The notes under the pieces are model-generated. The model saw nothing but the letters and a program-made list of their open reading frames with translations. It had not been told where the DNA came from and made no database searches. This document shows, piece by piece, positions 45,100-54,254 of a stretch of DNA of 64,000 nt (the first letter of the stretch is position 1; the number at the start of each line of letters is the position of its first letter). Position numbers and translations under genes: made by a program. This DNA is from Luscinia megarhynchos (taxonomy: Eukaryota > Chordata > Aves > Passeriformes > Turdidae), in assembly GCA_034336665.1 (NCBI GenBank), contig JAPFBE010000032.1, forward strand, positions 124,001-188,000. Direction: 5' to 3'.

Positions 45100-46150
45100 A
45101 TTACAAAATACTGGGGTGGCAACTCGTTGTTAATTTTCTAACACCTACTACTAAACATCCAGTTATGCTGAGTCTGAAAATTTTTGAAATTGGACCATAT
45201 GTAAATAGGAAAACTGGCCAAAAACAAATATTGTTTAATCCAGCATGGTCTTTTAAACAAGTCAAATTGTCAATGCAAAACAATGTCTCAGTAATTCAGT
45301 CAGCTTGTTCACCTCTTCTAGGGGTGGACAACGGGGTTGCAAAGCGGGATTTGTTTAAGAAATGAAGGACGAGACGTAACCCGGTGTTGTGAGAACAGGG
45401 TTGGGAATATTGAATAGTATTGATTTAGAAATATTAATGAATAAATTGGCTAACATTTCTTTAGCTCTCAGCCGTATCCAGGCTCAATCGTGGTTGCAGC
45501 CTGTTGCTGCCTCAATTATATGAGAAGGCAAGGAAGGCACTTTCCCTACTGACATTCGGAAGATAATCTGGGATAGTGCCAATGATTTTGAAAAATAATT
45601 CCAATCCTGGTGAACTTGATAAATTTTACCTACGGCCCCAGCACAAGCACAGCCACAGCCTTTATACTGACCATATGTAATGCTTCAGTACATTCAATAT
45701 TCCCTATCATTGCATTAGGGCTGAACCATGATGGAGCTATTCTCTATCGTTTTGAGCATAGAGAATGGGCCCGTCAAATTGGTGAGAAGTAACAAACTAT
45801 TAATATAGAAACTCGCATTGTCCGGGAACAACAAGGGTTTATCTGTGAAAGCAATGCAATCAGAGCTCAAGAACTTTGCTTCGACACATAACAGAATGTC
45901 TGTAACTTTGAAATTCATCCAAACGAGATTCCTGAAACAGTACTGGTGTATACGGGCAATGGGTGTGTATGCTTAAGAACTGCTTTGTGATAGTGTTTTC
46001 GTAGAAGATTTAGTAGTGAGTACTAAAAATCATTCGAATCTTTGTTTCTGTAAATTTGCTAAAATTACAGGGTGTGATTTTTACATCTCATCACCTTCTA
46101 GAGATCAGCAATCCCCTACATTATGTAGTCAAATCAGTCACTGTTGACAT
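45100..46150 (+). pseudogene. Possible ERV Env remnant, unassigned type
   Basis: Several short frames (45165-45365, 45610-45792 and linked frames to about 46,140) share a Cys-containing, Asn-rich, ectodomain-like character. One stretch (GFICESNAIRAQELCFD, then CVCLRT) has regularly spaced cysteines. I believe this is Env-type ERV sequence because of its position before a plus-strand LTR, but no CX6CC or CxxC motif is visible and the family is not identified. Confidence 0.45.
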
Positions 46151-46159
46151 CCCTAAGGT

Positions 46160-46520
46160 TCTTGAAACATGGCAAAATATATGATTTAAAAATAAGATAA
46201 AACATGGTTTTGTTTTAAAATTTGCTTATTTTTAGTTGTGTTGCATTTAAAATATAAATTAATTATTTGATTTGTAATTTGAAAATTGCTTGTTTTAAAA
46301 TTGCTTGTTTTAGTTGTGTTGCATTTTGAAATTTACCTATTTTTAATTGTGTTATATTTTGACTAAAATATTGATTATCTTTTTTGCAATCAGAAATTGA
46401 AAGTGAAAATTGATTAACATTGATTAAAATTGTTAATTTTACTTTAACTAAAAAAATTGATTATCTTTTTTGTTATCAGAAATTGAAAATTGAATATTAA
46501 ATTGATTTTTTGTTTTTGTC
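46160..46520. repeat. AT-rich imperfect repeats
   Basis: Short units such as attgattatctttttt, atcagaaattgaaa and gttttaaaattgctt recur two or three times. The segment lies between the Env-like remnant and the LTR. No coding potential is seen. Confidence 0.7.
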
Positions 46521-46603
46521 TTTTTTCTCCCTTTTCCTTTCCTTATCTTTTTTCCTTCTTTGCTATTCTGTCCAACTTTCTGTCTCTGTTTTTTCCGGGA
46601 TAT

Positions 46604-47302
46604 GCTACCAACTAGGATGAGTCCTGAAGACTTCACAACAACACCACGAAGGAGCACTCTTGATGATCGTGGAGTCACGGGGTGGTGTAAGAGTCAGTCC
46701 AAAGTTTCTCTGATCTGCCTCACGACCATCATCAGAGACTGACACCCCAGGACCCCACCACTCACTCTGGACCTGAGTTCTGGCCTGGTCGAGGTGGATG
46801 CTTGCCAAGGGACTGTTTGTAGGTGTGCTTGGAGCTTGCCACGGTACGCTGCTCTCGATCAGGGTACTGACTATAGCATCCTGTTCCAGCACCTGTTTCT
46901 TGGAGCAATGATCTCCGCATACAATAGTCCATAAATCTTCCCACCTTTTGGCCAGAGGCCCCTCGCTTTGGAAAAGGACTATAAAAAGTGACTTTCCTAA
47001 AGAGACTTTGAGATCTCCTTCTCTCCAATGGATTGAAGATGCATCCATCGGCTGACAACGAGGATGCATCCCGTCTGTTGGTAGCTATATCCCCACCATT
47101 TCTCTCTCTCTCCCCTTTTACTTTGTTTCCTTTACTTTTCTCTTTCTCTCTCTCTTCTATCTCAAAACTGAATTGTTGGCACGCAATGAACTGCATTGCT
47201 GCTTTCTGCTGAATAAAACCTGAGTCTCTTGCTTTTTGTCTTTTGCACCCTGGGGTTGAACGAACCATCATGACTCCCGCTCAGGTTGAGCGGATCATGA
47301 CA
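46604..47302 (+). mobile_element. Plus-strand LTR ending in a hairpin
   Basis: A TATA box (tataaaa, 46980-46986) and poly(A) signal (aataaa, 47212-47217) are clear and correctly ordered. The 3' end is cggatcatgaca, within a short inverted repeat (ccgctca, 47277-47283, pairing with tgagcgg, 47287-47293). The 5' edge is only a guess near tgctaccaact, and no duplication was found. It could be the 3' LTR of the RT/Env remnant to its left. Confidence 0.55.
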
Positions 47303-47304
47303 CA

Positions 47305-47488
47305 CGGTGAATACACCCATCTGTAAAGTCCATGGACAATGTTGTTACCAGCCTGCTCCGGATTCCCATCTGTATCCTTCCGTATGTTGGATCTTCTTGA
47401 TGTGATTTGGGATCTCCTGGGGCAATGGGCCATGATGTCCACCATTTTTCACAGGTGGGGCGGGGAGAAATGGCTTTTGATTTACTGT
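47305..47488 (-). pseudogene. gag: Minus-strand class II gag, 3' part (left of young provirus)
   Basis: Minus-strand frames continue the post-nucleocapsid part of the gag found at 50.84-52.10 kb. The junction is the duplication (ctgac core) flanking the young provirus at 47,494-50,836. No zinc knuckle lies in this part. Confidence 0.5.
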
Positions 47489-47493
47489 CTGAC

Positions 47494-47877
47494 TGTTGTA
47501 ATTCGATAAATGAGGTATAAGGAATGAATCAGCAAACCTGGCCATCTCCTTCCGGCTAGCTCCCGGTTCATGTCCCCCTTCCTGTGACCTTTCCCTGTGA
47601 CCTTGAACCCTACCGGGAGTTCCTGTATCCTGACCCTATCCCCCTGTATCCTTATCCCATTGGCTGCTAGCCAAAGCCACTCCCCATTCCCTCTCCTGAA
47701 GACGGAGGTCGCAGGAGAGATCTCCCTCTTTCCTCTTTCCTCCATACGGCCATGCCATCGCCATAGAATAAAGCTGAGAAAAGGAAGAGCCTCTTTTGTA
47801 ATCCTTTTCCATCCATGCTATAAGATACATTGTCTTATCTTAAGTAATTAGGAAAAGACAAAGCATCATTTTAGCGG
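47494..47877 (+). repeat. 5' LTR of the young provirus
   Basis: It starts TGTTGTAATTCG. The poly(A) signal (aataaa) is at 47767-47772. No canonical TATA box stands out. The 5-bp indel relative to the 3' LTR lies near 47,835-47,840. Confidence 0.9.
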
Positions 47878-47878
47878 T

Positions 47879-47896
47879 TGGCGCCTGACTGTGGGG
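47879..47896 (+). promoter_or_regulatory. Primer-binding site, tRNA-Lys-like
   Basis: TGGCGCCTGACTGTGGGG directly follows the 5' LTR. The first seven bases match lysine-tRNA-primed sites; the rest is divergent. Confidence 0.75.
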
Positions 47897-48500
47897 CTTG
47901 ATTTTGGACTCCATTTTGCCTGGAGTCCCAGTTTTAGGACTTTACAGGCCGGTTAGGTTGATCGACTACCTCCGTGATTGGAGCTGTTTACCAGCCCCAA
48001 ACGCGGGAGGGTGAGACGGGCAACTTCTTCGCGGACTCGAGGAAGCCGTTTCTGGATCGGAACTTTTGCAGAGTTACTGGTGAGACCGCACTCCGTCTGA
48101 GAAAGGTAACCCCACGTTAGCCCCGAAGGACAGGGGAGGGGGGTTTTTAGACGGATTAGCTCAGACTCATGGGGGGAGGTTGGTACCCCGCGGGTGGCAG
48201 CGGCAGCAGTTCCAGCGTGGAGCGGGGAGCGCGTGGGAGGTGTTGCAATCCCACCTGGCAATACACGTGCTCAGCCAGCTCTGCCTGGCATGTGTTGCGG
48301 TATTGGCGTACGCACGGGCGCCAGAGCTTTCCCTGAAGTGGGATTCCCCCGGGACCATCCTGTGTGGCCATTACGGGTAACCACGTGTAGTAATAAAGCC
48401 CAGCACCCCCACCTGGGTTTTGCAAACGGACTGCTATTGTGTAACTTTTCTGCGAAAGACAGGGAATCGTGCATTTCGTTTTTATAACATCGAAAAGGGG
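47897..48500 (+). other. Leader of the young provirus with a GC-rich segment
   Basis: This non-coding leader includes a possible splice donor (aaggtaacc near 48,104). A GC-rich block of about 48,165-48,370 contains a 66-codon open frame (48180-48380) that I do not recognise. The frame leading into pol is already open by about 48,510, so the deletion joint that removed gag and most of pol lies near 48,490-48,515. Confidence 0.6.
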
Positions 48501-48509
48501 AGGGAAAGG

Positions 48510-49288
48510 ATTCTCCTGAAAGGTTAACAAAAGAGATGTTTGAGCATTTGCTGCAGAGCAATGCCAGCCTCCAGATATCTCTGGACAGCTACAGTGGACA
48601 GATATCTGTTCACAGCCCAGCTCATAAGTTGTTCAATGAGGAATTTCACCTCATACCTCGTGAAAAGAGGAGCAGGAGACCGCTCGAGGCACTCACAGTG
48701 TTCACAGATGCATCGGGGGCCTCCCATAAGTCGGTGATGACTTGGAGAAATCCCCAGACGCAGCATTGGGAAGCTGATGTTGAGTTTGTGGACGGGTCAC
48801 CCCAGATTGCAGAACTGGCTGCAGTTGTGAGAGCCTTCGAAAAGTTCTCAGAGCCTCTTAACCTGGTAACAGATTCGGCTTATGTTGCTGGGGTAGTATC
48901 CAGAGCAGAGCAGGCAGTGCTCAAAGACATTGATAATGAGCAGCTCTTTCGGCTGCTGTCAAAACTAATCTATTTGGTTTTGCACAGAGAACATCCCTTC
49001 TATGTGATGCATGTGAGGTCACACATGGATTTGCCAGGTGAGATCACAGAAGGGAACCGTATGGCAGACACACTTGCAGCTCCAGCAGAAAAGGCATGCC
49101 TTCCTGACATCTTCCAACAGGCAAAGCTGAGCCACCAGCAATACCACCAGAATGTACCAGGTTTGGTCCGTCAGTTCCAGCTAACACGGAGTCAAGCCAA
49201 GGCTATAGTAGCCACCTGTCCCAACTGCCAGCTCCAGGCCATGCCATCGCTGGGAATGGGGGTTAACCCCGGGCCTTGGCAGCTGTGA
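48510..49288 (+). pseudogene. pol: RT connection, RNase H and integrase zinc domain, 250 codons open
   Basis: The first ATG in frame is at 48,536, but the frame is open before it, and no natural start is implied because this is an internal polyprotein part. RNase H spans about residues 45-185 with all four carboxylates visible: D58 (VFTDAS), E93, D113 (VTDSAY) and D178 (NRMADTL). Integrase zinc ligands are H200, H204, C228 and C231. The frame ends at a stop at 49,286-49,288 just after a frameshift. The rest of integrase continues in the next frame from 49,290. Confidence 0.9.
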
Positions 49289-49289
49289 G

Positions 49290-50048
49290 GTGTGGCAAAC
49301 AGATATCACACACATTCCTAGTTTTGGATGCCTCAAATATGTCCATGTGAGTATAGACACATATTCAGGTGCAGTTTATGCCTCCGCTCATGCAGGGGAA
49401 AAGGCTGTACATGCAAAACAACACCTAGTACAAGCCTTCTCAGTTTTGGGGATCCATAGAGAAATAAAAACAGATAATGGCCCAGCATACACATCCAAGG
49501 AGTTCCTGGAATTCATCCAGCAGTGGGGAGTGAATCATAAGACAGGCATCCCACACTCCCCTACAGGCCAAGCTGTGATTGAGCGCACACACCAGACACT
49601 CAAACAAGTTTTAGCCAGACAAAGCAGTTCAACTGTGTGGATGTCTCCCCAGCAAAAGCTCTGTAAAGCTTTGTTTACAATCAATTTCTTAAATTGTTCA
49701 TTTGAAAATATGACTCCTTCAGTGGTTCGTCATTTTAACAGCAGTAAACAGTTTAAATTATCTCAGCATCCACCAGTTTTGATTAGGGACCCAGAAACAT
49801 GGGAAACCAAAGGTCCCTATGAGCTAGTAACCTGGGGAAGAGGTTATGCATGTGTATCAACTCCCTCAGGACCTCGATGGATTCCCCAAAAGTGGGTAAA
49901 ACCTTTTCTTCCTAAAACCCCAGCTACAGCAGAAGAAGATGAGAAGCAAGTAAGCATTGCTTCAAAAAGAAGACGCCGCAAAGGAAAGGAAACAAAAACT
50001 TCAAAAAGGAATACCCTCAAACAGACAGAGACTTATAACATGTTTTAA
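49290..50048 (+). pseudogene. pol: Integrase core and C-terminal domain, 252 codons open
   Basis: The frame starts (ATG of convenience at 49,290) inside the usual WQTD block. Catalytic residues are D5, D62 (KTDNG) and E98 (GQAVIERTH), so the DDE triad is complete. The C-terminal domain (GPYELVTWGRGYACV) is followed by a very basic tail (SKRRRRKGK). It is displaced by a single frameshift from the upstream zinc domain. The enzyme would join viral DNA to host DNA. Confidence 0.9.
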
Positions 50049-50051
50049 AAT

Positions 50052-50070
50052 GTTTGTTTTTCTTTTTAGA
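50052..50070 (+). promoter_or_regulatory. Possible env splice acceptor
   Basis: The pyrimidine-rich tract tgtttgtttttctttttag ends in AG and lies just upstream of the env remnant, where a subgenomic env acceptor would be expected. Confidence 0.45.
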
Positions 50071-50138
50071 AAAAGGCTACTCTCCAGTTAACCCTGTGAA
50101 GAACCCCATCCAAGTTGTCTTCTTGTTAGCCCTGACAA

Positions 50139-50396
50139 GTGAAACAAGAATCAGAAGACTGGTTTAATGAACTGTTTAAGGGCTGGGGATTTTCTGGGTG
50201 GGGGACTTCCAGAGTCAAAACCATTATGTTCATTGTTATTCTTTTCCTTGTAGCAATGGCATTTGGAATCATACGTCATTTAATGTTTAAGGCCATTAAT
50301 GGTATCATTCCTTCTACCTCAAGGAACAATAATATAGAAATGACAAATATAAAACAATCTGACTCTCCCGCTTATCACAAATGGTGGGCAAAATAA
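50139..50396 (+). pseudogene. env: Env C-terminal remnant (membrane anchor and tail)
   Basis: The 85-residue frame has a hydrophobic span at about residues 28-47 (MFIVILFLVAMAFGIIRHLM), preceded by a Trp/Gly-rich segment and followed by a polar tail. This is the arrangement at the end of a retroviral Env. All of the surface subunit and most of the transmembrane ectodomain are deleted. A related Env tail occurs on the minus strand at about 52,500-52,640. Confidence 0.7.
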
Positions 50397-50437
50397 TAAA
50401 TTCGGACTAGAATTAGTTTAATATCACCCCCCTACTT

Positions 50438-50458
50438 AAAAAACAAAAAACGGGGAGA
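50438..50458 (+). promoter_or_regulatory. Polypurine tract of the young provirus
   Basis: The purine-rich run aaaacaaaaaacggggaga is directly followed by the 3' LTR. Confidence 0.8.
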
Positions 50459-50836
50459 TGTTGTAATTCGATAAATGAGGTATAAGGAATGAATCAGCAA
50501 ACCTGGCCATCTCCTTCCGGCTAGCTCCCGGTTCATGTCCCCCTTCCTGTGACCTTTCCCTGTGACCTTGAACCCTACCGGGAGTTCCTGTATCCTGACC
50601 CTATCCCCCTGTATCCTTATCCCATTGGCTGCTAGCCAAAGCCACTCCCCATTCCCTCTCCTGAAGACGGAGGTCGCAGGAGAGATCTCCCTCTTTCCTC
50701 TTTCCTCCATACGGCCATGCCATCGCCATAGAATAAAGCTGAGAAAAGGAAGAGCCTCTTTTGTAATCCTTTTCCATCCATGCTATAAGATACATTGTCT
50801 TAAGTAATTAGGAAAAGACAAAGCATCATTTTAGCA
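50459..50836 (+). repeat. 3' LTR of the young provirus
   Basis: It starts TGTTGTAATTCG and ends TTTTAGCA. The poly(A) signal is at 50732-50737. It is followed by the duplicated flank cctgac. Confidence 0.9.
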
Positions 50837-50842
50837 CCTGAC

Positions 50843-52101
50843 GGCGCTTCGCTAAAAGTTTCCCGAGCTCTGATGGTGCCACTGCTGTTTTTGAGGCTCT
50901 TGGTGATTGGTGCAAGGGTCTTGGGTGGGTGACTTCTCTGGGCAGTCCTTTATAACATGTCCAAGTTTCCCACAGTGAAAACAGCGGGCATTATCTTTGG
51001 AGGTCACCACTGCAAATGCATCAGATACCTTTTCTGCGATGCCCCTGGCAACTGCTTGGGTAATATGTTTTCAGTGGACAAATGGCATGTACAGTTTTCC
51101 ACCATCTGTTCAATGGTCAGTTCCGTGTTGAGGGGTAAAGCCCTCAGAATAGTTTTACATTGTTCATTAGCATTAATCATAGCAAGTTTACCCAAAAGTT
51201 CTTTTCTTGTGTCTATACTCTCTATCTGTTTTCCAGGGCATTCTTTAATCTGTCCAAAAATTTAATAAGACTCTCATCTACCCTTTGTTTGATATTAGAG
51301 AAATGTAGGGTAGGAATGGATTCATCTGGTGTAAGGAGTAATGATGTCTTTGCTGAAATAGATACGTCCTGCAGTGTCTCCTCAGGTATAGTGTTAGCTT
51401 GGTGTCCTGGTTTGAAGGACAGGTGTCTGCCAATAAAGGCAGAAGCTCCTCTTTGAAATAGAGAATTTGATTCCTTTCCCTCCCAAATATTATAATTGTC
51501 TGAATCAGAAATTCCAAGGCAGAGATAAGGGTGTAGGAGTAACAGCTTTTACTAATATATCTAACCCGTACAAACAGAAACAACAGCAATTATTAAAATT
51601 AGCAACAAAACAGAACAAATAACTCAGTCCCAGTCCTTTTTTTACCCGCAGACACACTCGGCCTGTGTCTGTTCCTGGTGGTGAAAAAATGTGGCAGAGC
51701 TCCCTTTATGAATGCGGAGAGCAGGGCGGGGAGCAGAGGGGCGGGGGCTGCGTCAGCGGCCGCTGTGCCTCAGATGGGAGTAGGCTGGAGGGGCAGCTCC
51801 TAGCTCACCATTTGCGCCCCAGTCGTCAGCTGTGTCCTCAAAGGTAGGAGGCTGGAGCGGAGCAGATGCAGAGCAGTCGGATAGCAAAGCATCTGGCTCC
51901 TCCACGTTCTGGCCGCGTGGGCTGCAGATGGCAGTTCCTCCTCCTCCCGAGCTCGCTGGATGCAAGAGTAGCTTTGTTTTTTCCAATTCCCATAGCATAT
52001 ATTCAGCAAGGATAAGGAGGCATTGAGCAATATTTTTGATGTCATGAGGAACTAAGGTATGTGCAGAAAAAAATAACTTCTAAGAAATTTCTAAAAATAT
52101 G
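50843..52101 (-). pseudogene. gag: Class II gag on the minus strand, split by a solo LTR
   Basis: Reading right to left, capsid sequence at 52,100-51,975 (HDIKNIAQCLLILAEY) is interrupted by the family T LTR (51,401-51,968). It resumes with the major homology region near 51,300-51,240 (RVDESLIKFLDRLKNAL) and the end of capsid (51004-51195). A CCHC zinc knuckle (CFHCGKLGHVIKDC) lies at 50,942-50,983. It then meets the young provirus. Frames contain stops. The matrix part and any 5' LTR of this element are not seen. Confidence 0.75.
51401..51968 (+). mobile_element. Solo LTR of family T, copy 3, inserted in gag
   Basis: It begins (GG)TGTCCTGGTTTGAAGG. The 6-bp sequence tagctt occurs at 51395-51400 and 51969-51974, and the gag sequence resumes across it, which supports insertion here. 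The termini next to the duplication are not exact TG...CA, so a few bases may have changed. The antisense frame seen in the other copies is interrupted by stops. Confidence 0.7.
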
Positions 52102-52488
52102 TGCTACACCGCCCTGTTCTTTCGTGTGAGCTTATGTGTGGTGTTTCCTCCTCTCTCCAGTCCCCTGGCTAGCTCTGGACCAGAGGAGGATGGGAACCCA
52201 CAAGGACAAAGGCAAAAGATAAGGAGGCTCCCTTTTCCTGGGATATATTCCAGCAGTTTATTCCCGAACTCGCTCCAGGGGGAAAAAGAGAGGGACAAAG
52301 GAATGGTGGGGGAATTTTAAACCCAGGATGAGGGGGAGGGGGAAAACCAAGCCTCAATCAATGCGATCACGCTGGTGGGGGAGGGGTGAAGGGAGGGCTG
52401 AACCAACTCCACAAACCCCGGGGGAATACAGGACAAACCATTTTCCAGTGCAGTACAAACCCATGACTTAGTTCAGTACAACATCTCC
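52102..52488 (-). mobile_element. LTR on the minus strand, related to the young provirus
   Basis: The minus strand starts TGTTGTACTGAAC and ends TGTAGCA, 387 bp. A TATA-like tttaaaat (complement of 52313-52320) and poly(A) signal (complement of 52257-52262) are present. It is preceded by a polypurine tract and Env tail (52,489-52,640), so it is a 3' LTR. It lies directly against capsid sequence at 52,101 with no leader, which suggests rearrangement or insertion. Confidence 0.75.
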
Positions 52489-52640
52489 CCCATTTTTGTT
52501 GAATAAAGTTAAAAGAAAGGCGTCAGGTTTATTCTGATTCAGAATATGGATTTGCCCACCACTTATGATTTGCGGGCAAGTTAGACTGCTTTTGGTTTGG
52601 TAACTCTATGTGATTGACTTCTGAGGTAGTAGGAATTAGA
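52489..52640 (-). pseudogene. env: Env tail and polypurine tract of a minus-strand class II ERV
   Basis: The minus strand encodes a short segment resembling the C-terminal tail of the Env frame at 50139-50396 (shared HKWWA), then a purine run (caaaaatgggggaga) at 52,489-52,503. Nothing further upstream of this element remains. Confidence 0.6.
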
Positions 52641-53155
52641 CCCGTCACTGAATAAAGCAAATAACTGCCTCACTGAGTCAGTCTCTGAGTTGACTCTTAG
52701 CTCAGCGTTGGAGTAAATCAATTGTCACCCCTAGATGGGACCCTCTCTGCCTGGCTGCAGGATCTAGGGGTAAACAGGCCTGCCAGTCGTGACCCGGGAT
52801 TTTCAGGGGGAGCTCAGCTGTCCTTTGGCTCACAGCAGGGGTAGACAAGGACCATCTGCACCAAATTAAGGTATTTGCTGCCTGAATAAGTAGTACTCAT
52901 GAGAGGTCTGGGATTCGAGTCCCTGAGGGTGGATTGAAAACCCTGAGGAGACTGCGGTCTCCCAAAATTAGTCCTGGGCAATAGGACTAGTATTTCCCTA
53001 CATTAATCTTTTCTCAACTACAAGGCTTACTCCAAACTTTTATATGAAGGACCAAAAGGTCATCACACCCCCTAATAGATAGGCCCACAAGATTTCACAG
53101 CTTTTCCAGATGATTTATACCCAGGTTCGGAGTAAGTGAACTAGAGAAATCAGTA

Positions 53156-53665
53156 GTGAGTTTTTCTGCTACTGTAGAAAGCATAATAAATGCCCCTGCA
53201 GATGCCAGAAGAGCACAGCAAATCGAGATTAAGAGCATCTCACAATTAACTATACAAAATAGATTTGCATTAGATTTGCTGTATGCCAAGGAAGGAGGAG
53301 TATGTACAGTTATAAATACAAGCTGTTGCAGTTATGTTGATTTAAATAAACGTATAGAAACAGATTTGCAGACAATTTGGGACAAAATGCGATCATTGCA
53401 TCAGATTACCTTGGATGACACTTCTTGGGGATTTAAAGAGATATGGGATAAGCCTACATCATGGTTACCCAACTTATCCTGTCTTAAGCAACTGTTTGGA
53501 ATAGTTATTTTTGTTATTGCATTGTTATTTACAATTTGTATTAGTAGTTATTGTTGTATGATTTTATGTACTTGGAATTGCGATGCTTATGCTCAATGGC
53601 AAAAACACAAACTTAGGAATGAGATAGAGAAGGGTACTTACTTTCAAGACATACAAAATTTGTAA
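53156..53665 (+). pseudogene. env: Env transmembrane subunit, open frame of 169 codons
   Basis: The frame covers the second part of a gamma-type transmembrane subunit. It has heptad-like sequence (1-35), the conserved segment that corresponds to the immunosuppressive region (about 32-49), an intact CX6CC (C50, C57, C58), a second helical region with Trp residues (70-105), a long hydrophobic membrane anchor (113-140), and a cytoplasmic tail of about 29 residues. The surface subunit and fusion peptide are missing, so the first ATG is probably not a natural start. The absence of any stop over 510 bp in a gutted provirus is notable. Confidence 0.8.
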
Positions 53666-53679
53666 AGAACTACGAATCA

Positions 53680-53696
53680 ACAGAAAAAGGGGAGAT
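53680..53696 (+). promoter_or_regulatory. Polypurine tract
   Basis: The run ending agaaaaaggggagat immediately precedes the 3' LTR at 53,697. Confidence 0.8.
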
Positions 53697-54247
53697 TGAA
53701 AGAAGTTGATCAATAGTTAACTCATGCAAGCATGAGTTAACTATTAAGAGTCAGCAAATTTTAATCACAAGCCTGAGAAGCAGGATGCCTTTACCCTTGA
53801 CAAGATAAGAGAAACAGAATGCACCTGGCCAAGATAAGAGGAAAAAAAACTATTGTCAGCAGAAAACGCTGAACCAACCAGCGAAGGACTGCACATGCTT
53901 CAGAAAGAAAGGTGAAAAGGGCAGAGTGAGGAAGACTGCTGGCCTTCATCAGAACGACCCCTGAGGAAGACTGGGAGCATTCCTCAGTTTGACCAACAGT
54001 GTATACTACATTTGTGAATCACATATGCTAATGATATTAATGACTTCCAAGAAGGAATTTGTATAACCACTCCTATTCCAAGGAATGTAATGAATATGCA
54101 TGAAATTTAAGCATAAATTGTGCTGTGTAAAAGTGCTGGATGTTCATGTTAGGAGCGATCACCCAAATACCCAGCCCTGAATAAAGCAAACAACTGCCTC
54201 ACTAAGTCAATATTTGAGGTGACTCTTAGCTCAGCGTTGGAGTGAAT
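53697..54247 (+). repeat. 3' LTR of the collapsed class I provirus
   Basis: It starts TGAAAGAAGTTGATC after the polypurine tract and ends near GTGAATCA. The poly(A) signal (aataaa) is at 54180-54185. U3 contains a perfect 16-bp inverted repeat at 53,712-53,745. Confidence 0.75.
53712..53745. repeat. Perfect 16-bp inverted repeat with a 2-bp loop
   Basis: aatagttaactcatgc at 53712-53727 is followed by aa and then its exact reverse complement at 53730-53745. It lies about 15 bp into U3 of the 3' LTR. Confidence 0.95.
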
Positions 54248-54254
54248 CAGAACC

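Larger units (their letters stand above)
47494..50836 (+). mobile_element. Young internally deleted betaretrovirus-like provirus, 3.3 kb
   Basis: LTRs at 47,494-47,877 and 50,459-50,836 appear identical by eye apart from one 5-bp indel and the last few bases. Flanks tctgac (47488-47493) and cctgac (50837-50842) form a 6-bp duplication with one mismatch. Inside are a primer-binding site, a leader, pol from the RT connection through integrase, a small env 3' end and a polypurine tract. Gag, protease, most of RT and most of env are gone. Near-identity of the LTRs means recent integration (or conversion between the LTRs). Confidence 0.92.
52650..54247 (+). mobile_element. Collapsed class I provirus retaining an Env TM frame
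   Basis: A U5-like block at about 52,650-52,722 (aataaagcaaataactgcctcact...) repeats near the end of the 3' LTR at 54,180-54,247, showing that both belong to one LTR type. Between them lie leader-like sequence, the end of env and a polypurine tract. Gag and pol are absent. The 5' LTR is represented only by its end. Confidence 0.7.

Noticed and set aside
52905..52925. A tRNA T-arm or B-box-like sequence (gggattcgagtccctg)
   Set aside because: No cloverleaf, A box or other tRNA arm could be found around it, and it lies in proviral leader sequence.
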